Source of the DNA: SIG603 sp964370115
GTDB lineage: Bacteria > Bacillota > Clostridia > Oscillospirales > Acutalibacteraceae
Length of the DNA stretch: 11,593 bases
Assembly: GCA_964370115.1 (NCBI GenBank)
Contig: CAYJIA010000058.1
Span: forward strand, 1-11,593
Direction: 5' to 3'
The notes beneath the pieces are model-generated. The model ran no database searches. It was not told where the DNA came from and saw only the letters and a program-made list of their open reading frames with translations. Shown here piece after piece: positions 5,681 to 11,593 of the stretch. Numbering within the stretch: the stretch's first letter is position 1; every line of letters begins with the position of its first letter. Both the position numbers and the translations under genes were made by a program.

Positions 5681-6281
5681 AAAGCTCTTTTCTGCCTTCA
5701 ATAGCCCTTGAAAGTGTGATTTCGTCGGCATATTCTAAGTCGGCACCTACTGGAATTCCATATGCAAGTCTTGTCACCTTTACACCTAGAGGTTTAATAA
5801 GTCTTGAAATATACATGGCTGTTGCCTCGCCCTCTACGGTTGGGTTTGTCGCCATTATAACTTCTTTTACAGTACCATCGTTTAGCCTTTTTAAAAGCTC
5901 TTTTATTTTAAGTTCGTCGGGGCCTACTCCGCCTAAAGGCGAAATTGCGCCGTGAAGTACGTGGTAAGTAGCGTCAAATTCGTTTGTGCGCTCTAGGGCA
6001 AAAACGTCTCTTGGGTCCTCTACCACGCAAACTATTTCTTTATTTCTGCTGTCACTTTTACAAATTGAGCAGGTTTCGCTGTCTGTGAGGTTGCAACACA
6101 CCTTGCAGTAAGTGATTTTTTGATGTGCATCTAAAATCGCCTGTGCAAACTCTTTTGCGTCCTCTTCCGACATATTAAGTACATGATACGCCACGCGCTG
6201 TGCCGATTTATGTCCTATTCCCTGAAAACTCTCAAACCAGTCAACAAGTTTTTCAAGTGGGGCTATGTGATATTGCGCCAT
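5679..6281 (-). CDS. recR: recombination protein RecR
   Basis: RecR acts with RecO and RecF to load RecA on gapped, SSB-coated DNA. The 200-residue product has full family length. It has the N-terminal helix-hairpin-helix (FQGIGHKSAQRVAYHVL, about 19-35), a zinc finger with C59, C62, C71 and C74, and a Toprim domain with VVEDPRD (about 86-92) and the ATNPTVEGEATAMYI block. The C-terminal PVGADLEYADEITLSRAIEGR is highly conserved. The ATG lies 2 nt after the ybaB stop, so the two are translationally coupled, as in most Firmicutes. The stop codon overlaps an AT palindrome. Confidence 0.98.
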   Translation of the reverse strand: MAQYHIAPLEKLVDWFESFQGIGHKSAQRVAYHVLNMSEEDAKEFAQAILDAHQKITYCKVCCNLTDSETCSICKSDSRNKEIVCVVEDPRDVFALERTNEFDATYHVLHGAISPLGGVGPDELKIKELLKRLNDGTVKEVIMATNPTVEGEATAMYISRLIKPLGVKVTRLAYGIPVGADLEYADEITLSRAIEGRKEL

Positions 6282-6283
6282 GA

Positions 6284-6634
6284 TTAAAACATTCCTGGAA
6301 TATTCATTCCGCCTGAGATTTTTTCCATTGCTGTGTCTTTTTCAGTAACAGCAGCTCTAATTGCCTCGTTTACAGCGGCTATAATGGTGTCTGTCATCAT
6401 TTCAATGTCGTCTGGGTCTACGATTTCTGGTTTAATCTCTATAGATTTAACTTCAAGTTTTCCTGTGACAGTCGCACTTACCATGCCGCCGCCTGTTGCT
6501 ACTGTGTATTCTTTTTCTTCAAGTTCAGCAGTAACTCTCTCCATGTTTTCTTGCATTTTTTGTGCTTGTTTAGCTAGTTGTTGTATGTTTGATGGTCCTG
6601 CGCCACCCATTCCTTTTGGTAATCTTGCTTTCAT
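6284..6634 (-). CDS. ybaB: YbaB/EbfC nucleoid-associated protein
   Basis: A small dimeric DNA-binding protein found between dnaX and recR in many bacteria; its precise role is unsettled. The 116-residue sequence starts with a Gly/Pro-rich arm (LPKGMGGAGPSN), then an amphipathic helix (QLAKQAQKMQENMERVTAELEEKEYT). The conserved GGGMVSATVTGKLEVKSIEIKPEIVDPDD core follows (about 48-76), then a C-terminal helix and a Met/Gly/Pro-rich end. The ATG at 6632-6634 is 20 nt after the dnaX stop, with a weak purine-rich site (AAAGAGAG), so it may depend on coupling to dnaX. Confidence 0.95.
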   Translation of the reverse strand: MKARLPKGMGGAGPSNIQQLAKQAQKMQENMERVTAELEEKEYTVATGGGMVSATVTGKLEVKSIEIKPEIVDPDDIEMMTDTIIAAVNEAIRAAVTEKDTAMEKISGGMNIPGMF

Positions 6635-6654
6635 AATTTTTTTCTCTCTTTCTT

Positions 6655-8223
6655 TTAGTTATTATTTTTTTCTATAACTTCTATTCCTGCATCAATTGCA
6701 GTTTGCATAAGTTCATCAATGGCACTCACTTGCTCGACTTTGTTTTCATCGTCCTTTAAATATGGACCGATGTTGTATCCTTTGCCTGTGACATGCGCAA
6801 TTGCATTTTTTAAATTATCTCTGTGCTCCGCATTTTTTCTAAGATATTCAAATGCCAAGTCAGAGCCGTCTATAAGCACATAGTTTCCGCTTAAATAGGC
6901 GGTTGAGCCCGTAAAAGCCATGCCGACAGTCTTTGATGTATTTTTAATAATATTTATTACATCAGGCCAATTTTGGAAAACTGTGGCTGTTTTGGCAAGC
7001 TTTTTAATTGCATCGTTGTCCTGTGAAATAGGGGCAGAGCTCGTCATTTTTTTCTGCGAGCTTTGTACTTGCACAGGCATTTTAGCAATGCCACTTTCAA
7101 GCGCTTCAAGTCGTCTTAAAATTGCGGGTAAAGATGTGTCTGCCTGTGGAGTGCACAGCGAGATAAACGCCATTTCAAGTTCTACACGCCTATTTGAGCT
7201 TTTCATCTTATCAAGAGACTGTGAAAATCTTTCAAGGCAGTGAAGTATTAAAGGAAGTGGCATAGAAAGCGCCTGAGCCGTCATGGTTTCAAGTTCGTCG
7301 CCCGAAACTCTGATTAAATCTTTGGCATCTTTCATGGTTTTTATGAGCATTAAATTTCTAAAATGAGTGGTTAGCTCCTCGCAAAGCATCGCCAAATCCT
7401 TAGAATTTTGATATAAATCATCTATAAGGCTAAGTGCCTTTACACAGTCGTTTTCCTTTATGGAATCGGCGAAAATCATCAGATGTTCACGCCCGACTAT
7501 TCCAGCCATTTCATTTACACTTTTAAGGCTTATGTCGCCACTTTTTGCCATACATCTGTCGAGCATTGAAAGTGCGTCACGCATACCACCGTCTGAAAGT
7601 CTTGCAATTAAAAGTGCTGCTTCGTCATCAATTTTGATGCCTTCTTCACTACACACAGTTTGCAATCTGTCGGCAATGTTTTGTGCCGTAATGCGTTTAA
7701 AGTCAAATCTTTGACAACGTGATAAAATTGTTGGCAAAAGCTTGTGAACCTCGGTGGTCGCCAAAATGAAAATTACATGGGAAGGAGGTTCTTCTAAAGT
7801 TTTTAGTAGTGCATTAAATGCTGAGTCGGAGAGCATATGCACCTCATCTATTATATAAACCCTGTATTTTACAGAGGTCGGGGTAAATGCAGATTCCTCA
7901 ATAAGTGCCCTTATGCTGTCGACACCGTTGTTGCTTGCGGCGTCCATTTCCATAACATCAAGAACGGCACCACTTTCGATACCCTTGCAGGCATCACATA
8001 CAAGACAAGGGTCTCCATCTTGCAAATTTTGGCAGTTTACTGCCTTTGAAAGGATTTTAGCGCAGGTGGTTTTACCTGTGCCCCTAGAACCAGTAAAAAG
8101 GTAGGCGTGGGAAACTTTATCCTGACTTAGGGCGTTTTTTAGTGTGGTAGTGACAGTTTCCTGTCCTATTACATCCGAAAAAACGGCAGGACGATATTTT
8201 CTATAAAGTACCTTATATGCCAT
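6655..8223 (-). CDS. dnaX: DNA polymerase III subunit gamma/tau
   Basis: This is the clamp-loader ATPase, which opens the sliding clamp and, as tau, ties polymerase and helicase together. The 522-residue product shows YRKYRP near the start and Walker A GSRGTGKT (45-52). Zinc ligands are C64, C73, C76 and C79. Walker B is DEVH (126-129) and sensor 1 is LATTE; the SRC arginine-finger motif is at 168-170. Domain III continues to about residue 360. A Ser/Gln-rich linker follows (about 375-400), then a C-terminal tau-type domain. Full-length tau is clearly encoded. An A7 run in the linker (7047-7053, codons 391-393) could allow slippage to a shorter gamma form: a shift either way meets a stop within 15 codons. 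The ATG at 8221-8223 has a strong AAGGAGG site. Confidence 0.97.
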   Translation of the reverse strand: MAYKVLYRKYRPAVFSDVIGQETVTTTLKNALSQDKVSHAYLFTGSRGTGKTTCAKILSKAVNCQNLQDGDPCLVCDACKGIESGAVLDVMEMDAASNNGVDSIRALIEESAFTPTSVKYRVYIIDEVHMLSDSAFNALLKTLEEPPSHVIFILATTEVHKLLPTILSRCQRFDFKRITAQNIADRLQTVCSEEGIKIDDEAALLIARLSDGGMRDALSMLDRCMAKSGDISLKSVNEMAGIVGREHLMIFADSIKENDCVKALSLIDDLYQNSKDLAMLCEELTTHFRNLMLIKTMKDAKDLIRVSGDELETMTAQALSMPLPLILHCLERFSQSLDKMKSSNRRVELEMAFISLCTPQADTSLPAILRRLEALESGIAKMPVQVQSSQKKMTSSAPISQDNDAIKKLAKTATVFQNWPDVINIIKNTSKTVGMAFTGSTAYLSGNYVLIDGSDLAFEYLRKNAEHRDNLKNAIAHVTGKGYNIGPYLKDDENKVEQVSAIDELMQTAIDAGIEVIEKNNN

Positions 8224-8244
8224 ATAAATCCCTCCTTAAAAATT

Positions 8245-8254
8245 AAAAAACAAG
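8245..8254 (-). terminator. U-run at the end of SRP RNA
   Basis: The 3' arm of the SRP RNA ends in CTTG followed directly by TTTTTT (plus-strand A6 at 8245-8250). The RNA's own long terminal stem plus this U-run has the layout of an intrinsic terminator, ending the RNA about 22 nt before the dnaX start codon. Partial read-through would supply dnaX transcription. Confidence 0.6.
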
Positions 8255-8410
8255 ACAGTTTTCCGAAGAATATGTGAACGGACAGGCACCCTGCATCGCA
8301 CAAGAGAAACCGCTTAATGCTGCTCGGTTCCCCGCCTGACATGGTTCACGGGCTCCCGCCGCGCAGACCTATCCGCTCGCATATTCCACGGCTAAACCTG
8401 CCTTGCTCGG
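8245..8410 (-). ncRNA. ffs: signal recognition particle RNA (4.5S/small type)
   Basis: SRP RNA binds Ffh and targets nascent membrane proteins to FtsY and SecYEG. On the minus strand the domain IV core reads GTCAGG-CGG-GGAA-CCG-AGCAGCA. It keeps the GGAA tetraloop (plus-strand 8328-8331), with a stem closed by CGG/CCG instead of the usual UCC/GGA, a compensated change. The two arms pair along almost their whole length. GCAAGGCAG pairs with CTGTCTTG at the base, and GAATATGCGAGCGGA with TCCGTTCACATATTC farther in. The roughly 160-nt length and the absence of a 5' Alu-like domain suggest a small-type RNA with a long helix 5, not the about 270-nt Bacillus type. The ends are set by base pairing and may be off by several nt. 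It lies just upstream of dnaX, a common Firmicutes order. Confidence 0.93.
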
Positions 8411-8468
8411 ATACACGAAAATATTATTTTTAATTTAACAAAACAATAAATACATGTTTTGCTAAATT

Positions 8469-8497
8469 ATTATACACGCTTATAAGAAAAAAAACAA
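8469..8497 (-). promoter_or_regulatory. promoter for SRP RNA (and dnaX)
   Basis: On the minus strand, a perfect TATAAT (8469-8474) lies 17 bp downstream of TTGTTT (8492-8497). The predicted start is near 8462, about 50 nt before the paired part of SRP RNA, so a 5' leader would have to be processed away. A second, weaker -10 (TAATAT) lies nearer the RNA and is an alternative. Confidence 0.5.
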
Positions 8498-8524
8498 GGG
8501 GTAAGGGTGAGAAAATTTAATTTC

Positions 8525-9070
8525 TTAAACAACTTCATCAAGTCTCCCTGTGTCGGGGTCCATTAGGTAGCCACCTACAAATACATCTTTTGGTATTAGT
8601 GGATGTTTTTTGATTAGCTTTACAGTTTCTTCTACCGACACCACAGGGTCAGAAAATCCTTTAAACCATTCATTTACATCACGCCCCATGTATTCCATGA
8701 AATCTAAATCGTCCTGAACTACACCGCGCTCGAGCATTTTTTTTGTAATTTCAGATGGATTTACACTTTGTACTCCGCAGTCATAATGTCCAATTACTAA
8801 AATTTTCTCGACATCTAAGTCGTAAATCGCAATGAGTAGACTTCTCATAACACTGCCAAATGGATGGCTGATAAGAGCGCCTGCATTTTTAATTACCTTT
8901 ACATCACCATTTTTAAAATTAAGTGCAGCAGGCAAAAGCTCGGTTAGTCTTGCGTCCATACAGGTTAAAATAGCTATTTTCTTTTTTGGGAATTTTGAGA
9001 TATGATATTTTTCATACTCTTTTTCATTTACAAAGTTCTTGTTAAATTCTAGTATATCATTTATAGCCAT
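8525..9070 (-). CDS. beta-class carbonic anhydrase
   Basis: It interconverts CO2 and bicarbonate in the cytoplasm. The 181-residue product has the beta-class zinc site: C37 in TCMDAR (with the D39/R41 dyad), H95 and C98 in GHYDCG. It is a short form resembling the small prokaryotic beta enzymes, without signal peptide. I start it at the ATG at 9068-9070, which has AAGGAG upstream. The open frame extends 41 codons farther, to 9193, but that region contains the promoter TTGATT-17-TATAAT, and its residues (Phe/Tyr/Cys-rich) do not look like the family. It is divergent from tdh. It is followed by a T-rich stretch (8483-8494 as A on the plus strand) with no clear stem. Confidence 0.93.
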   Translation of the reverse strand: MAINDILEFNKNFVNEKEYEKYHISKFPKKKIAILTCMDARLTELLPAALNFKNGDVKVIKNAGALISHPFGSVMRSLLIAIYDLDVEKILVIGHYDCGVQSVNPSEITKKMLERGVVQDDLDFMEYMGRDVNEWFKGFSDPVVSVEETVKLIKKHPLIPKDVFVGGYLMDPDTGRLDEVV

Positions 9071-9091
9071 AATCACTACTCCTTTTAAAAG

Positions 9092-9120
9092 ATTATATAT
9101 GAAAACGACCGTAAAATCAA
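9092..9120 (-). promoter_or_regulatory. promoter of the carbonic anhydrase gene
   Basis: TTGATT (9115-9120) and a perfect TATAAT (9092-9097) are separated by 17 bp on the minus strand. The predicted start is about 15 nt before the ATG, leaving just room for the AAGGAG site. Confidence 0.65.
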
Positions 9121-9202
9121 GTCTTGGCATTATTGTACAAATAAAGCATGAAAACTTAGGTGAAAATTTTAGGAAATTATAGTAGAAATTCAAAATAACT
9201 TA

Positions 9203-9211
9203 TGATATAAT
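9203..9211 (+). promoter_or_regulatory. extended -10 promoter of tdh-kbl
   Basis: TGATATAAT is a perfect extended -10 (TGnTATAAT). The -35 region 17 bp upstream (TAGAAA at 9183-9188) is weak, which is usual with an extended -10. The predicted start is near 9218, giving a leader of about 43 nt. An in-frame ATG at 9210 overlaps the -10 hexamer, so it cannot be the tdh start if this promoter is used. Confidence 0.65.
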
Positions 9212-9260
9212 GTCCGTGACAAAACTACAAAAAATATTAAATTGTATTGGAGATATGGAC

Positions 9261-10304
9261 ATGAGCAATAAAATGCCAGCACTAGTAAAAACTGAGGCGA
9301 AAGTTGGTTTGACCCTAACCGAGGTAGATATTCCAACAGTTGGAATAAACGATGTACTTATAAAAATTAAAAGAACTTCAATTTGTGGAACAGATGTGCA
9401 CATATATAATTGGGACGAGTGGTCACAAAAAACTATTCCCGTACCAATGGTAGTAGGGCATGAGTTTGTTGGAGAAATTGTAGAAACAGGCTCAAACGTA
9501 CGTGGCTTTGAAGTTGGCGAATTAGTGTCGGGTGAAGGGCACTTGGTATGTGGACACTGTAGAAACTGCCTTGCAGGCAGACGCCATCTTTGTATGAACA
9601 CTCAAGGTGTTGGCGTTAACAGAAGTGGTGCGTTTGCAAAGTATCTGTCGATTCCAGCCACAAATGTGTGGAAATGCACAGATGGTATCTCTGAGGATAT
9701 CTACTCACTTTTTGATCCGCTAGGAAATGCGGTTCACACAGCGCTGTCATTTGATTTGATAGGAGAGGACATACTCATTACGGGGGCAGGCCCAATAGGA
9801 ATAATGGCGGCAGCGATTTGTCGTCATGTGGGGGCAAGACATGTAGTTGTAACGGATATGAACGAATACAGGCTCAATTTAGCAAAAGAAATGGGTGCGA
9901 CCAGAGTTGTTAATGTAAAGGAAGAAAGCCTTGCAGATGTAATGACAGAACTTAACATGAAAGAGGGATTTGACGTAGGTCTAGAAATGTCAGGAAGCCC
10001 TGTTGCATTTTCAACTATGGTAGATGCAATGCACCACGGTGGCAAAATAGCCCTTTTGGGAATACAAAAACCAGGAACGACAATAGACTGGGATAAAGTT
10101 GTGTTCAACGGACTTACAATAAAAGGTATTTATGGCCGTGAAATGTACGAAACTTGGTATAAAATGACATCAATACTTCAAAGCGGACTTAATATTGACA
10201 AAATTGTGACACATAGATTTGACTACAAAGACTTCGAAAAAGGTTTTGAGGCTATGAATTCAGGGCTTAGCGGAAAAGTAGTACTAGACTGGACAACAGC
10301 GTAA
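9261..10304 (+). CDS. tdh: L-threonine 3-dehydrogenase
   Basis: It oxidises L-threonine to 2-amino-3-ketobutyrate with NAD+, the first step of threonine breakdown to glycine. The 347-residue zinc-dependent medium-chain dehydrogenase closely follows the E. coli Tdh pattern. It has the catalytic zinc segment CGTDVHIYNWDEWSQ and then PVPMVVGHEFVGE. The structural zinc cluster GEGHLVCGHCRNC...RHLC is present. The Rossmann motif is GAGPIGIMAAA, and the conserved FDPLGNAVHTALSFDL and IKGIYGREMYETWYKM segments follow. The start at 9261 has GGAG 8 nt upstream; the open frame from 9210 begins inside the promoter. kbl follows after 12 nt, forming the classical tdh-kbl pair. Confidence 0.97.
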   Translation: MSNKMPALVKTEAKVGLTLTEVDIPTVGINDVLIKIKRTSICGTDVHIYNWDEWSQKTIPVPMVVGHEFVGEIVETGSNVRGFEVGELVSGEGHLVCGHCRNCLAGRRHLCMNTQGVGVNRSGAFAKYLSIPATNVWKCTDGISEDIYSLFDPLGNAVHTALSFDLIGEDILITGAGPIGIMAAAICRHVGARHVVVTDMNEYRLNLAKEMGATRVVNVKEESLADVMTELNMKEGFDVGLEMSGSPVAFSTMVDAMHHGGKIALLGIQKPGTTIDWDKVVFNGLTIKGIYGREMYETWYKMTSILQSGLNIDKIVTHRFDYKDFEKGFEAMNSGLSGKVVLDWTTA

Positions 10305-10316
10305 GGGAGAAAGAAA

Positions 10317-11498
10317 ATGAATAATTCACTAAAAATATTTAAAGACAGGGTAGACGAGATTAAAGCTGCTGGGCTTTACAAAGAGGAAAGAATAATCAAA
10401 ACGCCACAAAGTGCAAGAATAGACACAAATAAGGCGCAAAATCTTTTGAATATGTGCGCAAACAACTACTTGGGTCTTTCAAACAATCCAGAGGTTATAA
10501 AGGCTGCAAAAGAGAGCTACGACAACTGGGGATATGGATTGTCGTCCGTTAGATTTATCTGCGGAACTCAAGAGCTTCATAAAAAACTTGAAGAGAGCAT
10601 AAGCGATTTTTTATCGACTGACGACACAATACTTTACTCTTCATGCTTTGATGCAAATGGCGGCTTGTTTGAAACATTATTGTCGGCAGAAGACGCGATA
10701 ATAAGCGACGAGCTAAACCATGCGAGCATAATAGACGGCGTAAGACTTTGCAAGGCGCAAAGATTTAGATATAAAAACAACGACATGCAAGACCTAGAGC
10801 AAAAGCTTATCGAGGCAAAAGATGCGAAAATTAAAATGATTGCAACAGACGGTGTTTTCTCAATGGACGGTACAATAGCCGACTTAAAAAGCATTTGTGA
10901 TTTAGCCGACAAATATGGTGCACTTGTAATGGTTGATGATAGCCATGCTGTAGGATTTGTAGGAGAAAAAGGAAGAGGAACACCTGAATATTGTGGAGTG
11001 CAAGACAGAGTCGACGTGATAACAGGAACACTAGGCAAGGCTTTAGGCGGGGCAAGTGGCGGATACACAAGCGGAAGACAAGAAATAGTAGACCTTTTAA
11101 GACAAAGAAGTAGACCTTATCTTTTTTCTAATACTTTGGCACCGGCAATTACAAATGCGTCTATTAAAATTTTTGATATGTTAAAATCAAGTACCGAAAT
11201 TCGTGACAGACTTGAGGAAAACACAAAATATTTTAGGGAAAATTTATCAAAACTTGGATTTGACATACCAAAGTCTACCCACGCTATAGTTCCAGTTATG
11301 CTGTATGATGAAAAAGTTACAGTGGAATTTGCAGGTAAAATGCTGGAAAAAGGCGTATATGTTGTAGGCTTCTCGTTCCCAGTAGTGCCAAGAGGCAAGG
11401 CGAGAATAAGAACGCAAGTTTCTGCCGGACACAGTAAAGAAGACCTAGATTTCGCAATTAAATGCTTTAAAGAAGTTAAAGAGGAAATGGGTTTGTAA
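10317..11498 (+). CDS. kbl: glycine C-acetyltransferase (2-amino-3-ketobutyrate CoA ligase)
   Basis: A PLP enzyme that splits 2-amino-3-ketobutyrate with CoA into glycine and acetyl-CoA, completing the pathway started by Tdh and removing its unstable product. The 393-residue protein belongs to the alpha-oxoamine synthase family. It has NNYLGLSNNP (49-58), His135 in ELNHAS that stacks on the cofactor, D207 and H210 in VDDSHAVG, and the PLP lysine K241 in GTLGKALGGASGGY. Family length is 395-400, so it is complete. The ATG has AAGGGAG about 7 nt upstream, in the 12-nt gap after tdh. Other family members (8-amino-7-oxononanoate or 5-aminolevulinate synthase) are less likely given the tdh partner. 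Confidence 0.97.
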   Translation: MNNSLKIFKDRVDEIKAAGLYKEERIIKTPQSARIDTNKAQNLLNMCANNYLGLSNNPEVIKAAKESYDNWGYGLSSVRFICGTQELHKKLEESISDFLSTDDTILYSSCFDANGGLFETLLSAEDAIISDELNHASIIDGVRLCKAQRFRYKNNDMQDLEQKLIEAKDAKIKMIATDGVFSMDGTIADLKSICDLADKYGALVMVDDSHAVGFVGEKGRGTPEYCGVQDRVDVITGTLGKALGGASGGYTSGRQEIVDLLRQRSRPYLFSNTLAPAITNASIKIFDMLKSSTEIRDRLEENTKYFRENLSKLGFDIPKSTHAIVPVMLYDEKVTVEFAGKMLEKGVYVVGFSFPVVPRGKARIRTQVSAGHSKEDLDFAIKCFKEVKEEMGL

Positions 11499-11514
11499 TT
11501 AATAAGTGATGTAA

Positions 11515-11539
11515 AAACGGGTGGAAATTCCACCCGTTT
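11515..11539 (+). terminator. hairpin downstream of kbl
   Basis: AAACGGGTGG-AAATT-CCACCCGTTT is a perfect 10-bp stem with a 5-nt loop, 16 nt after the kbl stop. Only three Ts follow on the plus strand and four or more As precede it, so it could work in either direction but is not an ideal terminator alone. Confidence 0.65.
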
Positions 11540-11565
11540 CAGACTGCCCTAAAACCCGCAAACGC

Positions 11566-11593
11566 AAAAAATGAGCCAGCTTGGCTCATTTTT
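11566..11593. terminator. bidirectional intrinsic terminator at the window edge
   Basis: ATGAGCCA-GCT-TGGCTCAT is a strong stem flanked by AAAAA on the left and TTTT on the right, cut off by the end of the window. The symmetric A/T flanks suggest it stops kbl transcription and also transcription from a converging gene beyond the window. Confidence 0.8.

Noticed and set aside
6333..6677. 114-codon plus-strand frame opposite ybaB, Ser/Phe-rich
   Set aside because: It is a shadow of a highly conserved gene on the other strand; no ribosome binding site or recognisable domain.
8480..8524. Intrinsic terminator after the carbonic anhydrase
   Set aside because: A T-run is present on the minus strand, but the preceding C-rich sequence has no G-rich partner to form a stem.
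9071..9193. 41-codon N-terminal extension of the carbonic anhydrase, which could look like a signal or membrane segment
   Set aside because: It has no ribosome binding site, covers the TTGATT-TATAAT promoter, and the family core starts at the ATG at 9070, which has AAGGAG.
9210..9260. 17-codon N-terminal extension of Tdh
   Set aside because: The ATG at 9210 overlaps the -10 hexamer, and the ATG at 9261 has a well-placed GGAG and fits family length.
9212..9260. Riboswitch or T-box leader for tdh-kbl
   Set aside because: The predicted leader is only about 43 nt, with no stem, T-box or terminator-antiterminator pair.
10634..11533. Minus-strand frames of 138-144 codons opposite kbl
   Set aside because: They lie antisense to a clear family member, with Ser/Pro-rich composition typical of reverse-strand shadows.

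Overview
This window looks like a piece of a low-GC Clostridia-type (Bacillota) genome, probably a metagenome or draft assembly. The evidence is AT-rich DNA, strong AAGGAGG-type ribosome binding sites, the Firmicutes gene order SRP RNA-dnaX-ybaB-recR, and a 100-N gap flanked by a 55-bp duplicated sequence that looks like an unmerged contig overlap. The genus cannot be read from the sequence.

From the left edge to about 9070 every gene lies on the minus strand, so read them right to left. A beta-carbonic anhydrase (8525-9070) comes first. Next is the signal recognition particle RNA (about 8245-8410), then the replication/repair block dnaX, ybaB and recR. An AT-rich repeat with its own promoter-like sequence introduces a second run: a MazG-like pyrophosphohydrolase, an Eis-like acetyltransferase, a REP-associated tyrosine transposase (RAYT), two small GNAT acetyltransferases around the assembly gap, and a Nudix hydrolase. 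A further promoter starts the trans-translation region: smpB, an alpha/beta hydrolase, a small zinc-ribbon protein and ssrA (tmRNA). The tmRNA and its protein partner SmpB therefore sit about 1.2 kb apart on the same strand.

From 9206 to the right edge the plus strand carries tdh and kbl, a two-gene operon that turns L-threonine into glycine and acetyl-CoA. It has an extended -10 promoter upstream and two hairpins downstream. The carbonic anhydrase and tdh are divergent, and recognisable promoters for both fall in the 190 bp between them. These promoters also show that the longest possible reading frames of both genes start too far upstream.

Most of the window is ordinary housekeeping. The most unusual element is in the RAYT gene. 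Two nearly identical 27-bp GTAG-plus-hairpin elements (REP-like) lie inside its coding sequence in inverted orientation. Both are read in frame, and they bracket the segment encoding the HUH catalytic motif. This resembles a REPIN located inside the gene for its own presumed mobilising enzyme. I did not find a clear, wholly new multi-gene system.
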